DNA from: Paralithodes platypus | Lineage: Eukaryota; Arthropoda; Malacostraca; Decapoda; Lithodidae | DNA length: 64,000 bases | Assembly: GCA_032716605.1 (NCBI GenBank) | Contig: CM064518.1 | Location: 43,170,112 to 43,234,111, forward strand | Direction: 5' to 3' | In this document: positions 45,601-55,539 of the stretch, in pieces | Layout of the letters: each line of letters begins with the position of its first letter | How positions within the stretch are numbered: position 1 is the first letter of the stretch | The notes under the pieces: generated by a model | The model's input: only the letters and a program-made list of their open reading frames with translations | Database searches by the model: none | What the model was told of the DNA's origin: nothing | Program-made: the position numbers and the translations under genes

Positions 45601-46683
45601 AACGAAAGGCACTAATTGATTATATATGTGTGGATGAACGAATGAAGAAATCTGTTCTGGATGCTAGGGTGTACAGTATAGGGGTATTGGAGGAGGTCTG
45701 TCTGACCATTATGTAGTAGTGGCTAAAATTAGGATACAAAGGAAGTGGGTGAGGAGAGCTGGATGGAGGTGAGAGGAAGGTGGAATGGCGAGGAAGGTGG
45801 AGAGGCTACAGGAGGAGGAAAGCAGGGAAGAGTACAGGAGAGCAGTAGAAAGACGACAAGGTAGGTTTGACCTGGAAGGTATGGAGGAAGTGGAGGAGAT
45901 GAGTAAAGTGATTAAGGAAGAGATCTGTGCAGCATGTGAGGAGGTGTGTGGAATAAGGAGAAGAGGGAGGAGAGTGAAGGATACAGCATGGTGGACAGAA
46001 GAGGTAAAAATAGCTGTGGAAGACAAGAAGAAAGTGTATAGAGAGTGGTTGGCTAGTAGAGAGAATGAAGAATTGGAGAGACAGAAACGAGTGGGGTACG
46101 TGGAGAAAAAGAGAGTAGTGAAGGAAAGTAAGAGAAGAGTAGATGAGGAATTTGGAAGGAATCTGAGTGTAAAATGGAGGGAGTGTAAGAAACTGTTCTG
46201 GAAAGAAGTCAAGAAAGTTAGGGAAGGTAGCAAGGGAAACAGTAAGGGTGTGAAAGATAAGAATGAGCGAGTGCTAGCCGAGAAGCAGGAGAGAGTCGAA
46301 AGATGGAGGGAGTACATCAACCAATTGCTAAATGTAAGGAATGAGGCGCCAGCAAACATAAACTTTCCCTGCCGGCGCGTGGGCTAGAGCTCCCGACACC
46401 TTAGCCATCATTCTCTTAACAGTGACGAAGCGAGATCAGACTACGTGACCGTTTATGAGTGTGTGTGTGAGTGTGTGTGTGCGCAGTGTGCATGTGTTTG
46501 AGGCTACTAATACCCTACTTCCAGTCAGACTTATTGTACAGTTTCTTATTCTATTTTATCCTAAGAGGTCAACAGACTAATCTTGACTGCTAGAGAGCTT
46601 TTAGATACCCCTGAGGAGGAGGATGTAGGTAAGAGATCAACCCCAGTCTAATCCTCATGGTTATATAAGTTTGTTGTGATAAA

Positions 46684-46733
<50 letters not shown>

Positions 46734-47633
46734 GGGCTTAAACCCTCACTACCTGCATCAATGACTTCAAGTACGGAGTATGTAGTGTGCTATACCACCT
46801 CATGCATTGTTGTGTTGTGTCGTGTGTATTTCAACTCACTCATAGAAGGTCCAGGGCGAGGACCCTGTGATGACGATGGATGACATCTCATCGTCGAGGG
46901 ACCCTATAGAGGTACTGTCGGTGGTTCCATAGTACTCAGCTCCAGTAAACATAGTGCCTTCATACACCGTCCATGAGTCACAATTGAGGCACTCTGGGCT
47001 CCCGATGTACTTTAGTGAGGAACACTAGAAGAAAGATAGTGTGGTTAATAGTTTGGAATTTTAGCTCTTTTTGTTTAGCTAAGTGTGTATTGACTGTAAA
47101 ATATTGATCACATGGCAAATCGTTTATCGCATATCTCAACATACAATTTAATCAGTATCACACTCCATCACACACCATGCAATCTTCAAAAACGTAATGC
47201 TCTAAGTCTCTGGAATAAATATATATATATATATATATAATACAAGAAAAACTGGAACTTCAGTCTCTTAATAACCTCCACTCACCATGTTAACGTAGTC
47301 GAATGGGAAGTTAAATGAGAAGTCTATACCATGAGTCCAGTACACATTGCCTTTGGAGTAGCTGTTGTAGTTGATGTTCTCATAGTACACCCACCTGGAG
47401 GGAATAGAAGAGCAAGTTAATTAAGGTTGGAAGAATAATGTATGGGATTGGATAGGGTTGAGGTAGAAATCTTGTAGTAAGAAAGATTGGCCCTATTTTT
47501 CTTTGGACGTCATTTAGGTACCATAATTATCAAATATTTTTTTATATATACAGTATATACAGTAATATATATATACTGCATGTGTGTGTGTGTGTAAATG
47601 TGACCATTTACTACTTAGATCCAAAGATTAAAC

Positions 47634-47682
<49 letters not shown>

Positions 47683-50637
47683 GTATATATATATATTTAT
47701 TTTTTTCTATGTGAGTGAGGGAGGCAAAAGGAAGAACTGCCTATAGCAAGTGCCTCCCTCATAGTTGAAAGAGTGACGGGGCCAAAATCAAGGGACGTTC
47801 GAGCAAAAATGCCTGGACACACGGAGTTTGAAGCAATTTAAGTCATAGAAGAGGGAAAGACTGATTCTGGGAGAGAGTTCCAGAGCTCAGCTGTTGAATA
47901 GAAGAAAGTTTGAGAGTAACGTTTCACTCTTGGGTTGGAGAGTTGCACAGAGGGGGGTGGGATTGTGTTGCAAGACGGGTACCACGTGCCCTACGTAAAG
48001 GAGGTGGTATACACTGGGAAAGCTCTGAGGAACACTGATTATTATAGTAGCAATAGAATAGCGAGAGAGATGCAACATTGCGGTGGAGAGAGAGAGATTA
48101 CAGAGAGTTGGTGAGTGGACGGGAGTTAATGATAGGAAAGGCCTTCCTTTCAACTTTGTCTAGGAGAGCGGTGTGAGAGGAACCTCCCCACACATGTGAA
48201 CAATACTCAATACAAGGATGCACTATGCCCCTGTACAGAGCAAGAAGCTGTGCAGGGGTAAAGAACCCCCTAAGGCGGTTGAGCACACCCAGCTTCTGGG
48301 AGGCTGCCTTAGCAAGACTGGTAATATGGTCCTTCCAAATGAGAGCAGAAGAAAAAGAGACACCAAGAATATTGAGAGAAGATGAAGGATTGATTTTTGT
48401 ATTGTTGAAGAATATGGGATACTCCGCTAGGAGTTCCGGACGGGTAGATAGATGGAGAAATTGGGTTTTGGAAGCATTAAAGGTAACAAGGTTTTCTCTG
48501 CCCTAATTGGAGATAGTATTTAGATCAGAATTTAAGAGTTCTATGGCTTCATTACGTTTGTCGTTGAGGGATTGCTGACTGAAAAACTATTGGAGTAGTG
48601 TAAGGTTGAGTCGTCTGCGTATGAATGGATGGGAATTGAGGTACAGTCGAGAAGATCATTTATAAAAATTAGAAAGAGAATAGGAAATAGGACAGAGCCC
48701 TTAGGAACACCAGAGTTTATAGGGTGAGGAAGTGAGCGATGGAATGGCCGGAAAGGAAATTAGAGACAAAGACACAGATGGAGGGATAGAAACCGAAGGA
48801 GGGTAGTTCAGAAATTAAAGATTTGTGCCAGACTCTATTGAAGGCTTTCGATATGTCTAGTGCAATAGAAAAAGTCTCACCGAAGTCTCGAAAGGAGGAT
48901 GACCAAGAGTTAGTAAGATATGAAAGAAAATTACCAGTATAGCGACCCTTAAGGAAGCCATACTGGCGATCTGAGAGCAGATTATGAGAAGAGGAATACT
49001 TAAGAAATTTGGAAGCAAGAATAGTTTCAAAAACTTTAGAAATACAAGAGTTGAGAGTAATTGGACAATAGTTGGAGGGTTGAGAGCGGTCACCCTTCTT
49101 TGGGACAGGTTGAATGAGAGCAAACTTCCAGCATGAAGGGAAGAAGTTAGAGGATAGACAGAGATGAAAGAGTTTGCCTAGGGAGGGAGTCAGCATATAT
49201 ATATATATATATATATAAAAGTGGTGGCGTAAAGTCTTGTCGCGGGCCCTCTCGCCGCGCGATGCTACCTGAAAAAACATATTGGGGGCAAGGAATTATG
49301 GTTATTACTCAATATTATTGTACTCACCCTCCCACTAGAGGCGTGTATTTCACCCCTTGGCCTTCTTGAGACACCTAAGACGCTTTGGGACGTCAGCGGC
49401 TAAGTTCTGGGTGATGGAAGGCCCCAAGGTATTCCAAATGTCGCGGATGTGGTACTCGAGTTGTGATACAGACGTAAGTTCCCTGCCCTGTAGACACTTC
49501 TTCATTATCGCCCACAGATTCTCGATGGGGTTTGTGTCTGGGGAGCTGCCTGGCCAGTCCTTGAAAAACTTCCAATCCACATCATCCATCCACTCTGTTA
49601 CATATATTGCGGTGTGACACGGTACGCCGTCTTGCATATAAAAGTTAGCCTTTGTTTTTTGGTATGAGGAAGGCAAATGGTCACTCAGAAGCTCAAGATA
49701 GTTAAAGCAGTTTATAATTATGAACATTCTTGGGAAGGATTACTAGATCACCAACACCGTGGTAGGTAAAGCAACCCCATACCATTACACTATTGGGGTA
49801 TTTGACCATCGTGGCAAGGTACTTTCGGTCCAGGCAGTTGCCACCGCGGCATGCCCTCACATTCCCACCCCTGTTAGACGTAACCGTGAAGGTCGCTTCG
49901 TCACTCCAAAGCACGTTCTTCCATTGCTGTAGTGGCCAGGCAAGGTACTTAGAGGTGAAAATCCTCCTGTTCTTGGCTTCGCGGTGAGTGATAAGCGGTT
50001 TCTTGAGTGGCCGTAGGGAGCGGTACTGGTGTTTCTCGAGTAAAGCCTGGCATATGGTTTTGAGAGCCACATTACGTAATAAGTTAGGGTTATTTTCTTA
50101 CAATTGTCGAGCTGTGAGGTGAGGATTAGCTTCAATCTGCCTCTTGAGCAAATGTAGGGTGCGTGGAGTGATTTTGGCGGGCCTGCCAGAGCGTGCCATA
50201 TGGCCGATCACCGCGGCGTCACCTGCCTCTCGGATCTTCTTGGTCCAACGTTGTATTGTCTGCAAATTTACCCCTGTCTGCTTGGATATTTCCTTATTTG
50301 AGTGGCCTGCCTTCTGAAGGGCCGTAATGGCTGCAATCTGGGAAGATTTGAGCACCTTACCCCCAGGCATAACACTGTTACACTCGAAAAACTGATGGGA
50401 ACTGTACAAGATTTAGGTAAATCCAAGAGACCACACGCGACGAACAACCACTCGTCACGGGGGTAAGACAATGACTGAGGGGCCTTGCGGCATGCTTGCC
50501 ACATGGCAGGGGGTCTGTACTTGTTACCAGACGTACGAAAACGGGAATCCCGCACTAAACACTGGGTTGAAGCATCCATGACCATTTTTGGCGGAAAGTT
50601 TTGTCGCGGGCCCTCTCGCGACAAGACTTTCCGCCAC

Positions 50638-50671
<34 letters not shown>

Positions 50672-51286
50672 TTCCTCAGTACCCTTTGTTGAGTATCCTC
50701 CAGACTTCGTTGTTCCCCAGGCATCGAATAAAAAAAGTAAGATCTCATGAATAGAGAGTTGGAAATGGAACAAAAATACATAAAACTTGATTAATTAACG
50801 TTTGCTTACATGCCAGCGACTGTAACACTATCGATGTCATTGCCAAAATTGTAGATAGCGAGGTCTGGACAGTAGTTCTCGAAGGTGTGGTTGTAACCAC
50901 CCCAGTTCTGTTCACTGTAGCAGGTTGTGTACTTTATTCCAGCTCGGGGACCTATAGTATCAAGGAGAGTTTATTATTGGTTATATCTATGGCATCTTTG
51001 TTATCATTATTGGGATCGTGATGGCTGTTCTCATTATAGTTATAATATAGTTAACGAACATAAAGTTATAATATAATTTATGATATCGTTAATAGAGGAA
51101 TTAATAATAGTAATAACATTGGCAAGTGTAAAACTGTGTAATTTATGACCATTAGCCAGATTACAATTTCATAATTTTAAGTGACCAAAATTACGCCCTT
51201 TCAAACAGGCTTCTTCCCACTCCTATTTTGTACAAAATAATAATAATAATAAATTTAATCATAAAATAAGAATTAACAAAAAATAA

Positions 51287-51324
<38 letters not shown>

Positions 51325-52773
51325 GATAACTAGATAAATGTCATTAATTACGTACATTAGTAAACATTGAAATGCGCGCCAATTTGAGACGTCTGTCATG
51401 ACTCGTGCGCTGGCTACAGCCAGCTGATCTGGCAGTCACTCAGTGGGCCTGGGAAAATTAACTTCTTGTGCAGTCGTGTGTACTAGGATTGCGACTAAGG
51501 TTAGTTTTTTTTTCTAATTTCTTATGATTTATGGTTAAGTACTTCATATTACAAATTCACAAGCAGCTGTTCAATTATCGTATATCGACAGCTATCGTTT
51601 GCTCGTTTCTTTCTACATACAGACGATACAGTATTGTTTTAAAGCGATTCTTATGTTACTATATAATGTTAGGCCTATTATTTATAAGTGCTTCTTTTTT
51701 AACAAGTTTTTTCTGTAAGGTCTGGTAATTTATCCACTATGACTTTGGTCCAATGCGGTAATACTAGCTTATCTAATATAAGTTTAATACTGAAAGGCGG
51801 TATGTGTGGGGGGTTGTTCAATTCAATTCAAATAAGTTTTCAATTTGAATAAGTTTATTGTTATATGATTTTACATACATCATGTTTTCATACATTACTT
51901 ATCTATACAAGGCCATACTCAGCCGCCATAGCCTAAGCCTATCTATAGCCTACATGCATTCATTATAAATACATCGGACAGCAATTAATTTGAGCACAAG
52001 AGCGATTTCGGTATTTTTCTTGGTTCCAGGTTTATATCATCATTACTATCAACTTTTTATAGTAAATTTTTTTTGGGCAAACTCAAAATCAAAAGTAGCC
52101 TATAGGGACAGGTTACAGTTAGGCAAGACTTGGTCAGCTTAGGGTCCTGGGTTAGGTAACTTAGGTTGTACTTAGGTTGTACCCTTACAAATATTGTTTG
52201 TATAGCCTTTTAAGAGAATGCCTGTATTCCCGTACTTAAAAGTACTGTATCCCCTTAAAATTACAGTGCCCCGCCCCCCCTTAAGCTTAGCTCTTACATC
52301 TGATATATACTGCATTTTATCTGAAATAAAATAAATATATAGAATATTATGTGAATTATGGCGCCCCTCATGTATATATACTGTATATCAGCCCCCCTCC
52401 CCCCCTTAAGCCTGAGCTGGATCCGCCACTGGATGTATGTTGTTAATTATTAAAAATTGGCATTAATATTACGCAGAGACTAAGTAGTTTCCTATTTTTC
52501 CAATAAGCATCTAGTATTCAGGTGCCAAGGGATTCAATTTAACGTCAGCGGAGACAAAACGACCTATACTATTATTATTTGTGAATATATTTGTTGTAGC
52601 TACCACCATCTGATTAATTTATTCTCAAGGATTTTCAAGTATCAAAGGGTTACAATACAAGAAGGGTTTGATAAGTAAACAAACAAGTTACAAACATTTT
52701 ATGAATGGAGGATGCCTTTAGGCACATGGACCTTTTTGTTTTATCTGTGTTTTTCCTTCCTCCGTTCATTGTC

Positions 52774-52807
<34 letters not shown>

Positions 52808-52898
52808 ATAGTTGAGGTAATACCTATAGTCATAACCATCACTTACCTTTAGCCAGGGCCACCCCAAGGGCCACCAAAATAAGGAATGGAACTTGCAT
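41782..52898 (-). CDS. Secreted two-domain beta/gamma-crystallin-like protein (six coding exons)
   Basis: Six exons join in frame through consensus GT-AG sites into 241 codons. Residues 1-16 (MQVPFLILVALGVALA) are a signal peptide. Four Greek-key motifs follow, each with the aromatic-x4-aromatic-x-Gly signature: Y29..W34.G36, Y69..Y74.S76 (Gly lost), Y122..F127.G129 and Y162..F167.G169. Calcium-clamp motifs (N/D-N/D-x-x-S/T-S): NDIDSV 55-60 (degenerate), DDEMSS 145-150 (canonical) and DDAINS 204-209 (near-canonical); motif 2 lacks one. Domain 2 is thus the better Ca2+ binder. Sequons at N38, N166 and N218 and seven Cys support secretion. Vertebrate lens crystallins share the fold but lack a signal peptide. 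The role here is unknown: extracellular Ca2+ binding, defence or epithelial secretion are options. Introns 1-5 have phases 1, 2, 0, 2, 0, and lengths about 1895, 3415, 261, 2570 and 2250 bp. Most length is transposon. Confidence 0.9.
41936..42283. mobile_element. TTAA-flanked MITE, family A (copy A12), in intron 5
   Basis: TTAAAGGGAGACTGGCCGTT at the left and GGTCTGCCTCCCCTTAA at the right. Very similar to A8 except for a small internal deletion of the TTTTTCGGTAGAAAAA hairpin. Its left end lies 16 bp from exon 6. Confidence 0.85.
42331..42412. mobile_element. Left half of a family C MITE
   Basis: AACCCCTTCAGGGTCCGAGG, TTATGGCTAATCGTGGACGA and TACAGTTTAAGAAGT. The right arm is missing. Confidence 0.5.
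42561..42678. repeat. (CTAT)n then (TA)n microsatellite in intron 5
   Basis: Short CTAT repeats pass into about 95 bp of TA dinucleotides. Confidence 0.95.
42956..43100. mobile_element. Partial family C MITE in intron 5
   Basis: CTTAGGAAGGACCTCTATCA, ACCACAGATCCTTCCTGAGC, ATAATATCGTCTAATTATAG and CATGTCGCTGGTGCTTAGAA. Left end lost. Confidence 0.55.
43374..43509. mobile_element. Family D foldback MITE, left part (D5)
   Basis: AGGTCAGAAATCGTGAACCC, TAACTCAAAAAGGG and AGCTCGATTACTCTAGTGG match D1. It is interrupted by A13, after which AGAGGTTAATGC resumes D sequence. Confidence 0.55.
43510..43895. mobile_element. Family A MITE nested in D5 (A13)
   Basis: TTAAGGGGGGATGGGC at the left and CCCCCCCTTAC at the right, flanked by family D sequence (GTTTGTCAG on the left, AGAGG on the right). 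Internal runs of A and G are expanded. Confidence 0.75.
43941..44156. mobile_element. Family C MITE beside exon 5 (C7)
   Basis: CAGTACCGGTGACGTTCTTT at the left and AACGTCACCGGTACTGAATA at the right. Arms ATTCTAGTAACTATCAGAGG and ATCGTCTAATAGTTGCCCG. The terminal CCCC has decayed. It ends 13 bp from exon 5. Confidence 0.7.
44170..44269 (-). CDS. Crystallin-like gene, exon 5 (first half of Greek key 4)
   Basis: Acceptor CATTCCCCAG/GGGC, donor CCAGAC/GTGAGT. Residues 163-196 with GPNFTGYSMCLYP and SNGETLDLGVYPD. A family C MITE begins about 15 bp into the following intron. Confidence 0.88.
44376..44440 (-). mobile_element. Jockey-like LINE 3' end remnant (J7)
   Basis: TATGTGTGTGAAGGAGACAA and AAGGCAAAGTTGCC match, in minus orientation, the 3' tails of J3 and J4. 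Followed by C and A runs. Confidence 0.45.
44790..46400 (+). mobile_element. RTE-like LINE 5' half: endonuclease and N-terminal RT region (R4), in intron 4
   Basis: A 5' leader with CTGCGTGTCGTAAGAGGCGA is followed by the endonuclease: LRIATWNVRGVNN (catalytic Asn), CGMTETRVQ (Glu), VCVYAPTVDKPVREKEEFW, IFLIGDMNGKM (Asp/Asn) and ALIDYICVDERM. After stops and frameshifts a 200-codon frame holds AWWTEEVKIAVEDKKKVYRE and the linker to RT. RT itself is absent; it ends near 46400. It is antisense to the host gene. The WNVRG and AWWTEEV motifs are RTE-type. Confidence 0.8.
46689..46803 (-). repeat. (TA)n microsatellite and a possible SINE head
   Basis: (TA)n at 46689-46730. On the minus strand, GAGGTGGTATAGCACACTAC (A-box-like) and GTGAGGGTTTAAGCCCC (B-box-like) lie about 50 bases apart. 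No body is recognised. Confidence 0.35.
46840..47024 (-). CDS. Crystallin-like gene, exon 4 (linker and Greek key 3)
   Basis: Acceptor TTTCTTCTAG/TGTT, donor TATGA/GTGAGT. Residues 102-162 with SWTVYEGTMFTGAEYYG and LDDEMSSIVITG, the best calcium motif of the protein. Confidence 0.88.
47286..47394 (-). CDS. Crystallin-like gene, exon 3 (Greek key 2)
   Basis: Acceptor TTCCCTCCAG/GTGG, donor AACATG/GTGAGT. Residues 65-101 with WVYYENINYNSYS and WTHGIDFSFNFPFDYVN. Confidence 0.85.
47638..47697. repeat. (TA)n microsatellite
   Basis: TA dinucleotides directly at the 3' end of LINE copy J4. A shorter TA run lies at 47219-47241 inside intron 3. Confidence 0.9.
47698..49192 (-). mobile_element. Jockey-like LINE, RT domain, longest copy (J4), in intron 2
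   Basis: Minus-strand frames give LGKLFHLCLSSNFFPSCWKF, IQPVPKKGDRSQPSNYCPIT (RT motif 1-2), ALDISKAFNRVWHKSLISEL (motif A), SFGFYPSICVFVSNFLSG, then after frame loss MLNRLRGFFTPAQLLALYRG, CIEYCSHVWGGSSHTALLDK and the C-terminus. A 3' A/T-rich tail follows at 47698. The same strand as the host gene. Frameshifted and inactive. Confidence 0.85.
49193..49216. repeat. (TA)n flanking the Tc1-like element
   Basis: TA dinucleotides end exactly at the Tc1-like left terminus. The matching run on the other side is at 50639-50670. Confidence 0.9.
49217..50640 (-). mobile_element. Tc1/mariner-type DNA transposon, about 1.4 kb, inactive
   Basis: The termini share GTGGCGGAAAGTCTTGTCGC (right end, read inward) with GTGGCGTAAAGTCTTGTCGC (left end). 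Both flanks are TA dinucleotide runs, as expected for TA-targeting. The right end is itself a 46-bp palindrome (50590-50636) in which the terminus is repeated in opposite orientation around GGGCCCTC. It encodes a broken transposase. Confidence 0.85.
49350..50370 (-). pseudogene. Tc1-like transposase pseudogene (DD35E spacing)
   Basis: Starts MPGGKVLKSSQIAAI. It has a paired-type helix-turn-helix (NKEISKQTGVNLQTIQRWTK), a GRP hook (SGRPAKITPRT), the first catalytic Asp in VLWSDEATF, the second in YMQDGVPCHTA and Glu in SPDTNPIENLW. I count 35 residues between the second Asp and Glu, that is DD35E rather than the DD34E of classic Tc1. Lesions: an in-frame TAA after LTARQL (near 50097) and a frameshift near 49725, between PKNVHNYK and CFNYLELLSDH. 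Two lesions in about 340 codons indicate moderate age. Confidence 0.85.
50639..50670. repeat. (TA)n on the right flank of the Tc1-like element
   Basis: A pure TA run, interrupted target of the insertion. Confidence 0.9.
50810..50951 (-). CDS. Crystallin-like gene, exon 2 (Greek key 1)
   Basis: Acceptor GATACTATAG/GTCC, donor GGCAT/GTAAGC. Codes for residues 18-64 plus two bases of codon 65, including CYSEQNWGGYNHTF and FGNDIDSVTVAG. Confidence 0.88.
50952..52846. other. Intron 1 of the crystallin-like gene
   Basis: AT-rich, with (AAT)n at 51286-51323 and poly(A) at 52780-52805. A GC-richer patch at 51370-51480 contains GGCAGTCACTCAGTGGGCC and ends in an AAG/GTTAGT donor-like site on the plus strand. 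It could be an antisense promoter or an old repeat; I cannot tell. Confidence 0.5.
52847..52898 (-). CDS. Crystallin-like gene, exon 1 (signal peptide)
   Basis: ATG at 52898-52896, 17 codons plus one base, donor AAAG/GTAAGT. It encodes only the signal peptide and one more residue. Confidence 0.85.
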
Positions 52899-52934
52899 GG
52901 TTGGAACATAAACCTTGTGCTGGAAGGGACCAGC

Positions 52935-52941
52935 ATATATA
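52935..52941 (-). promoter_or_regulatory. TATA box of the crystallin-like gene
   Basis: GGGTATATATGCTGG on the minus strand, first T at 52941, 43 bp upstream of the ATG. A start site about 30 bp downstream would give a very short 5' UTR of 10-15 nt. The TATA, short leader and tiny signal-peptide exon resemble promoters of highly expressed secreted arthropod proteins. Confidence 0.5.
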
Positions 52942-52959
52942 CCCACTGGTCCCCCCGGA

Positions 52960-53930
52960 GACAAGGTATACAGATAATGGGAAACTACACACCTGTTAGT
53001 TATCTCGTCATCACAATCAGCAGTTATGTAATTATTTCTTGCTTCATCATCAACTATAAAAACACATTTCCCTTTAACACCTAAAGAGCGGCCTAGGCGG
53101 TATATAATATGTAGCCACCAGCGGGGTGTTTTTAGCCAAAATAGGGCTGTTTACGTGATCATTTTCATGCCTAAATAAGACCCAGAGCGTAAAACAAGTA
53201 TCTATCCCTGAAAGGGCATAAACAGAGCTTTCCAATGACACCACAACGATCCTTGTATGGCCGCTAGTTTTCTTGCAACAACCGCGCAACACGAGTGCAA
53301 AAACCATGTAATTCGGTACTTTCCCCATACATTTCACTATGTAGCGAGTGTGAGAGGGTGGAGGAGGGTGGGATTCATGTCAGTAGGCCCGCCGCGGTGG
53401 TCTGGAGCAGTCATACGCTCGCTACTCTCCTGCCACCACTTGTCTCTCTCTCTCAGCAACATTACGTGCTGAAATTGCCACACGACTTATGGTGTGAGCC
53501 GCCACATAGTCCAAACTTATTTAACTCGACTTATGTTGCGGGCCGCCAGTTAAGGGTTAAAGCAATGCCAATTGAGCTCTATATCTGTAAAATCCTTCCA
53601 AAGTTGTTTAACGCACCACAGTAATATTTTCATAATAAATTGTTTCGTACAAAAAACACAAACTTAATCTCACGCACACTCATATTTTCAATTTACTAAA
53701 GCTTCAAAGCATTCATCACTTTCTCCAAATCATCTTGCAGACGTTCAATGTCCAGTCCCTTATCGATGAATTATGCAATGTTAGATTACCACAGAGTTAT
53801 ATGTTTTTCATGCATTACGCCACGAACCAATACAGAATTCCAAACACATAATATAGCACACCAACTATCGCACTTCCAGCACAGTTTACCCTCAAATTAA
53901 CCCTTTCAGAATACTATAGTGCTTCTCCTA
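52960..53930. other. Upstream region of the crystallin-like gene
   Basis: No second gene seen. A GC-richer patch at 53385-53430 has a tRNA-like A box (CCGCGGTGGTCTGG) without a B box. TCTCTC near 53445. An AACTTATTTAACTCGACTTATG repeat-like motif occurs near 53480-53540. Confidence 0.35.
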
Positions 53931-53935
53931 ACTTT

Positions 53936-54690
53936 ATGTTGCTATTGTTTGACTATATTATTCTGAAGATAAATGCGAGGAAGAGCAAGGTTATGGTCTT
54001 TGAAAGGGGTGCAGCCACAGAGTGTGAGGTGAGGTTGAACGGTCAGGCTATGGAGAATGTCAGCTCATTTAAGTATTTGGGCAGTGTGTTGAGTAAAGAT
54101 GGGAGTATGGAAGAAGTGCAGGAGAGGGTGCAACAGGGGAAGAGGGTTGTAGGAACGCTGAAAGCAGTAACATGAAATAGGGTGGCTAGCGTAGAAGTGA
54201 AGAAGTCCTTGCATGACAGTGTGGTAATCCCGACATTCACTTACAGGAGAGAAGCATGGACGTTGGTGGAGAGACTCAAACCAAGAGTGAGAGAGGTGGA
54301 AATGAGTTACTTGAGAAGTGCATGCGGAGTTACATGGAGGTATAGACAGATGAATGAGGAAGTATGAGAGGGGTGTGGTGTGGATGTAGATGTGCTTTGA
54401 AAGTGTGATAAAGAACACCTTGAGATGGTTCGGCCATGTGAAACGTATGGGAAGTGAGAGAATGACTAAGAGGATGTACGTGAGTGAGGTGGAAGGACAG
54501 AGAGGGAGAAGTAGACCGAATGAGAGGTGGAAGGATGGAATTAAGATGTATATGAGCGAAATCGGTGCTGGATAGGAGGAGGGGCGTCGACTGACTGGGG
54601 ACAGAGGTGCATGGGGGCGTTTCATTGGTGGCCACCCCTTTGGGGATCACGGCGTCCGGCAATAGTTTGATAGATATTATTCAGTTTATA
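53936..54690 (+). mobile_element. RTE-like LINE 3' end (copy R2)
   Basis: KINARKSKVMVFERGAATEC, FKYLGSVLSKDGSMEEVQE, KKSLHDSVVIPTFTYRREAW, MSYLRSACGVTWRYRQMNEE, then with frame breaks the ETYGK/GRSRPNERWKDG region. The 3' end GGGGATCACGGCGTCCGGCA then ATAG matches R1. The tail has worn to TAGTTTGATAGATA. It is 5'-truncated shortly after the FADD box. Confidence 0.85.
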
Positions 54691-54954
54691 GAGGCTCATT
54701 TGTAATAGGCATATAGGTTAAAACTACCTCAACTAACGCTTTGGCATCCACAATTTCTTCTAAGCTGAATATAATCGTCTGGTGATACAAGAATAAAAGG
54801 AAGAAATGCATCCATGCAGCTTGAGAGGGTTAAAAAAATCATAAACATTTTGGAGCATTTATCATATATTCTGACGTCGCCCCATAAATACGTCAAATTA
54901 CCCTCTTTAGTGCAGTTTATTCCTAATTAAAAACAGGTGTTTAACATGTGGTAA

Positions 54955-55437
54955 TGGATACTCACGGGTCTAATTGAGATAACGGGTCTAATTGAGATAA
55001 CGGGGCTCAAGGAAAATGAGCCAAAACATATACAGAACCTGCTCCCGTATGTAGAAGAGCCACCAACATCAACCTGTACGATTGCCTCCATCGTGAACAA
55101 AATGAAAGGGAAGAATAAGTTTACCATTAATCCAGAAACCAGTCTACCTCAGTGCTCCCTACCACCACCAAAAGGTAAACAAAGCCTACTACCTGTGCGA
55201 GACAAATACGTGCCGCTCCCACACGCTAATCCCTTCCAGCCGAGGCATCAAAATTGGCCGCTCCCCACCAGAAGTGAGAAGTCCCAACCAAAACCAGATT
55301 TAAACTACGACGAGAACTATTTTATGGAATTAAGAAATCAACCTCCTCAATTTCCACACGTCTACCCAGACGGAAATAACCACCACTACAACTACAAGGA
55401 CAACCAACAACGACAAGAGCAGTATTCCAACTTGTAA
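54955..55437 (+). CDS. Putative terminal exon of an unidentified proline-rich protein
   Basis: Open from about 54955 to TAA at 55435-55437; the first ATG in frame is 55102. The peptide is rich in P, Q, N and Y with SLPQCSLPPPKGKQSLLPV, PHANPFQPRHQNWPLP, NYDENYFMELRNQPPQFP and a polar end DNQQRQEQYSNL. GC content is higher than the flanks, and two AATAAA signals follow 103-107 bases after the stop, which fits a real 3' end. No domain is recognised. Alternatively it is a decayed transposon ORF. A short 18-bp duplication (GGGTCTAATTGAGATAAC) lies at its left edge. Confidence 0.45.
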   Translation, partial: WILTGLIEITGLIEITGLKENEPKHIQNLLPYVEEPPTSTCTIASIVNKMKGKNKFTINPETSLPQCSLPPPKGKQSLLPVRDKYVPLPHANPFQPRHQNWPLPTRSEKSQPKPDLNYDENYFMELRNQPPQFPHVYPDGNNHHYNYKDNQQRQEQYSNL

Positions 55438-55539
55438 CGAAAGCATTGCATAATACGTAACAAATGTTTAAGAACCATCAAAACTGTAAATTAATTATCA
55501 TTCACTTCTACAAGCTTTCTAATATTTACTTCTAATATT

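Noticed and set aside
45040..46359. Minus-strand Ser/Leu/Pro-rich frames as host exons
   Set aside because: Antisense shadows of the RTE endonuclease region on the plus strand, which carries real LINE motifs.
51370..51490. Promoter and first exon of an antisense gene in intron 1
   Set aside because: CAGTCACTCAGT and a donor-like AAG/GTTAGT are suggestive, but there is no coding exon or TATA box to support it.
53385..53440. tRNA-derived SINE
   Set aside because: Only an A-box-like GCCGCGGTGGTCTGG is present; no B box, body or tail.
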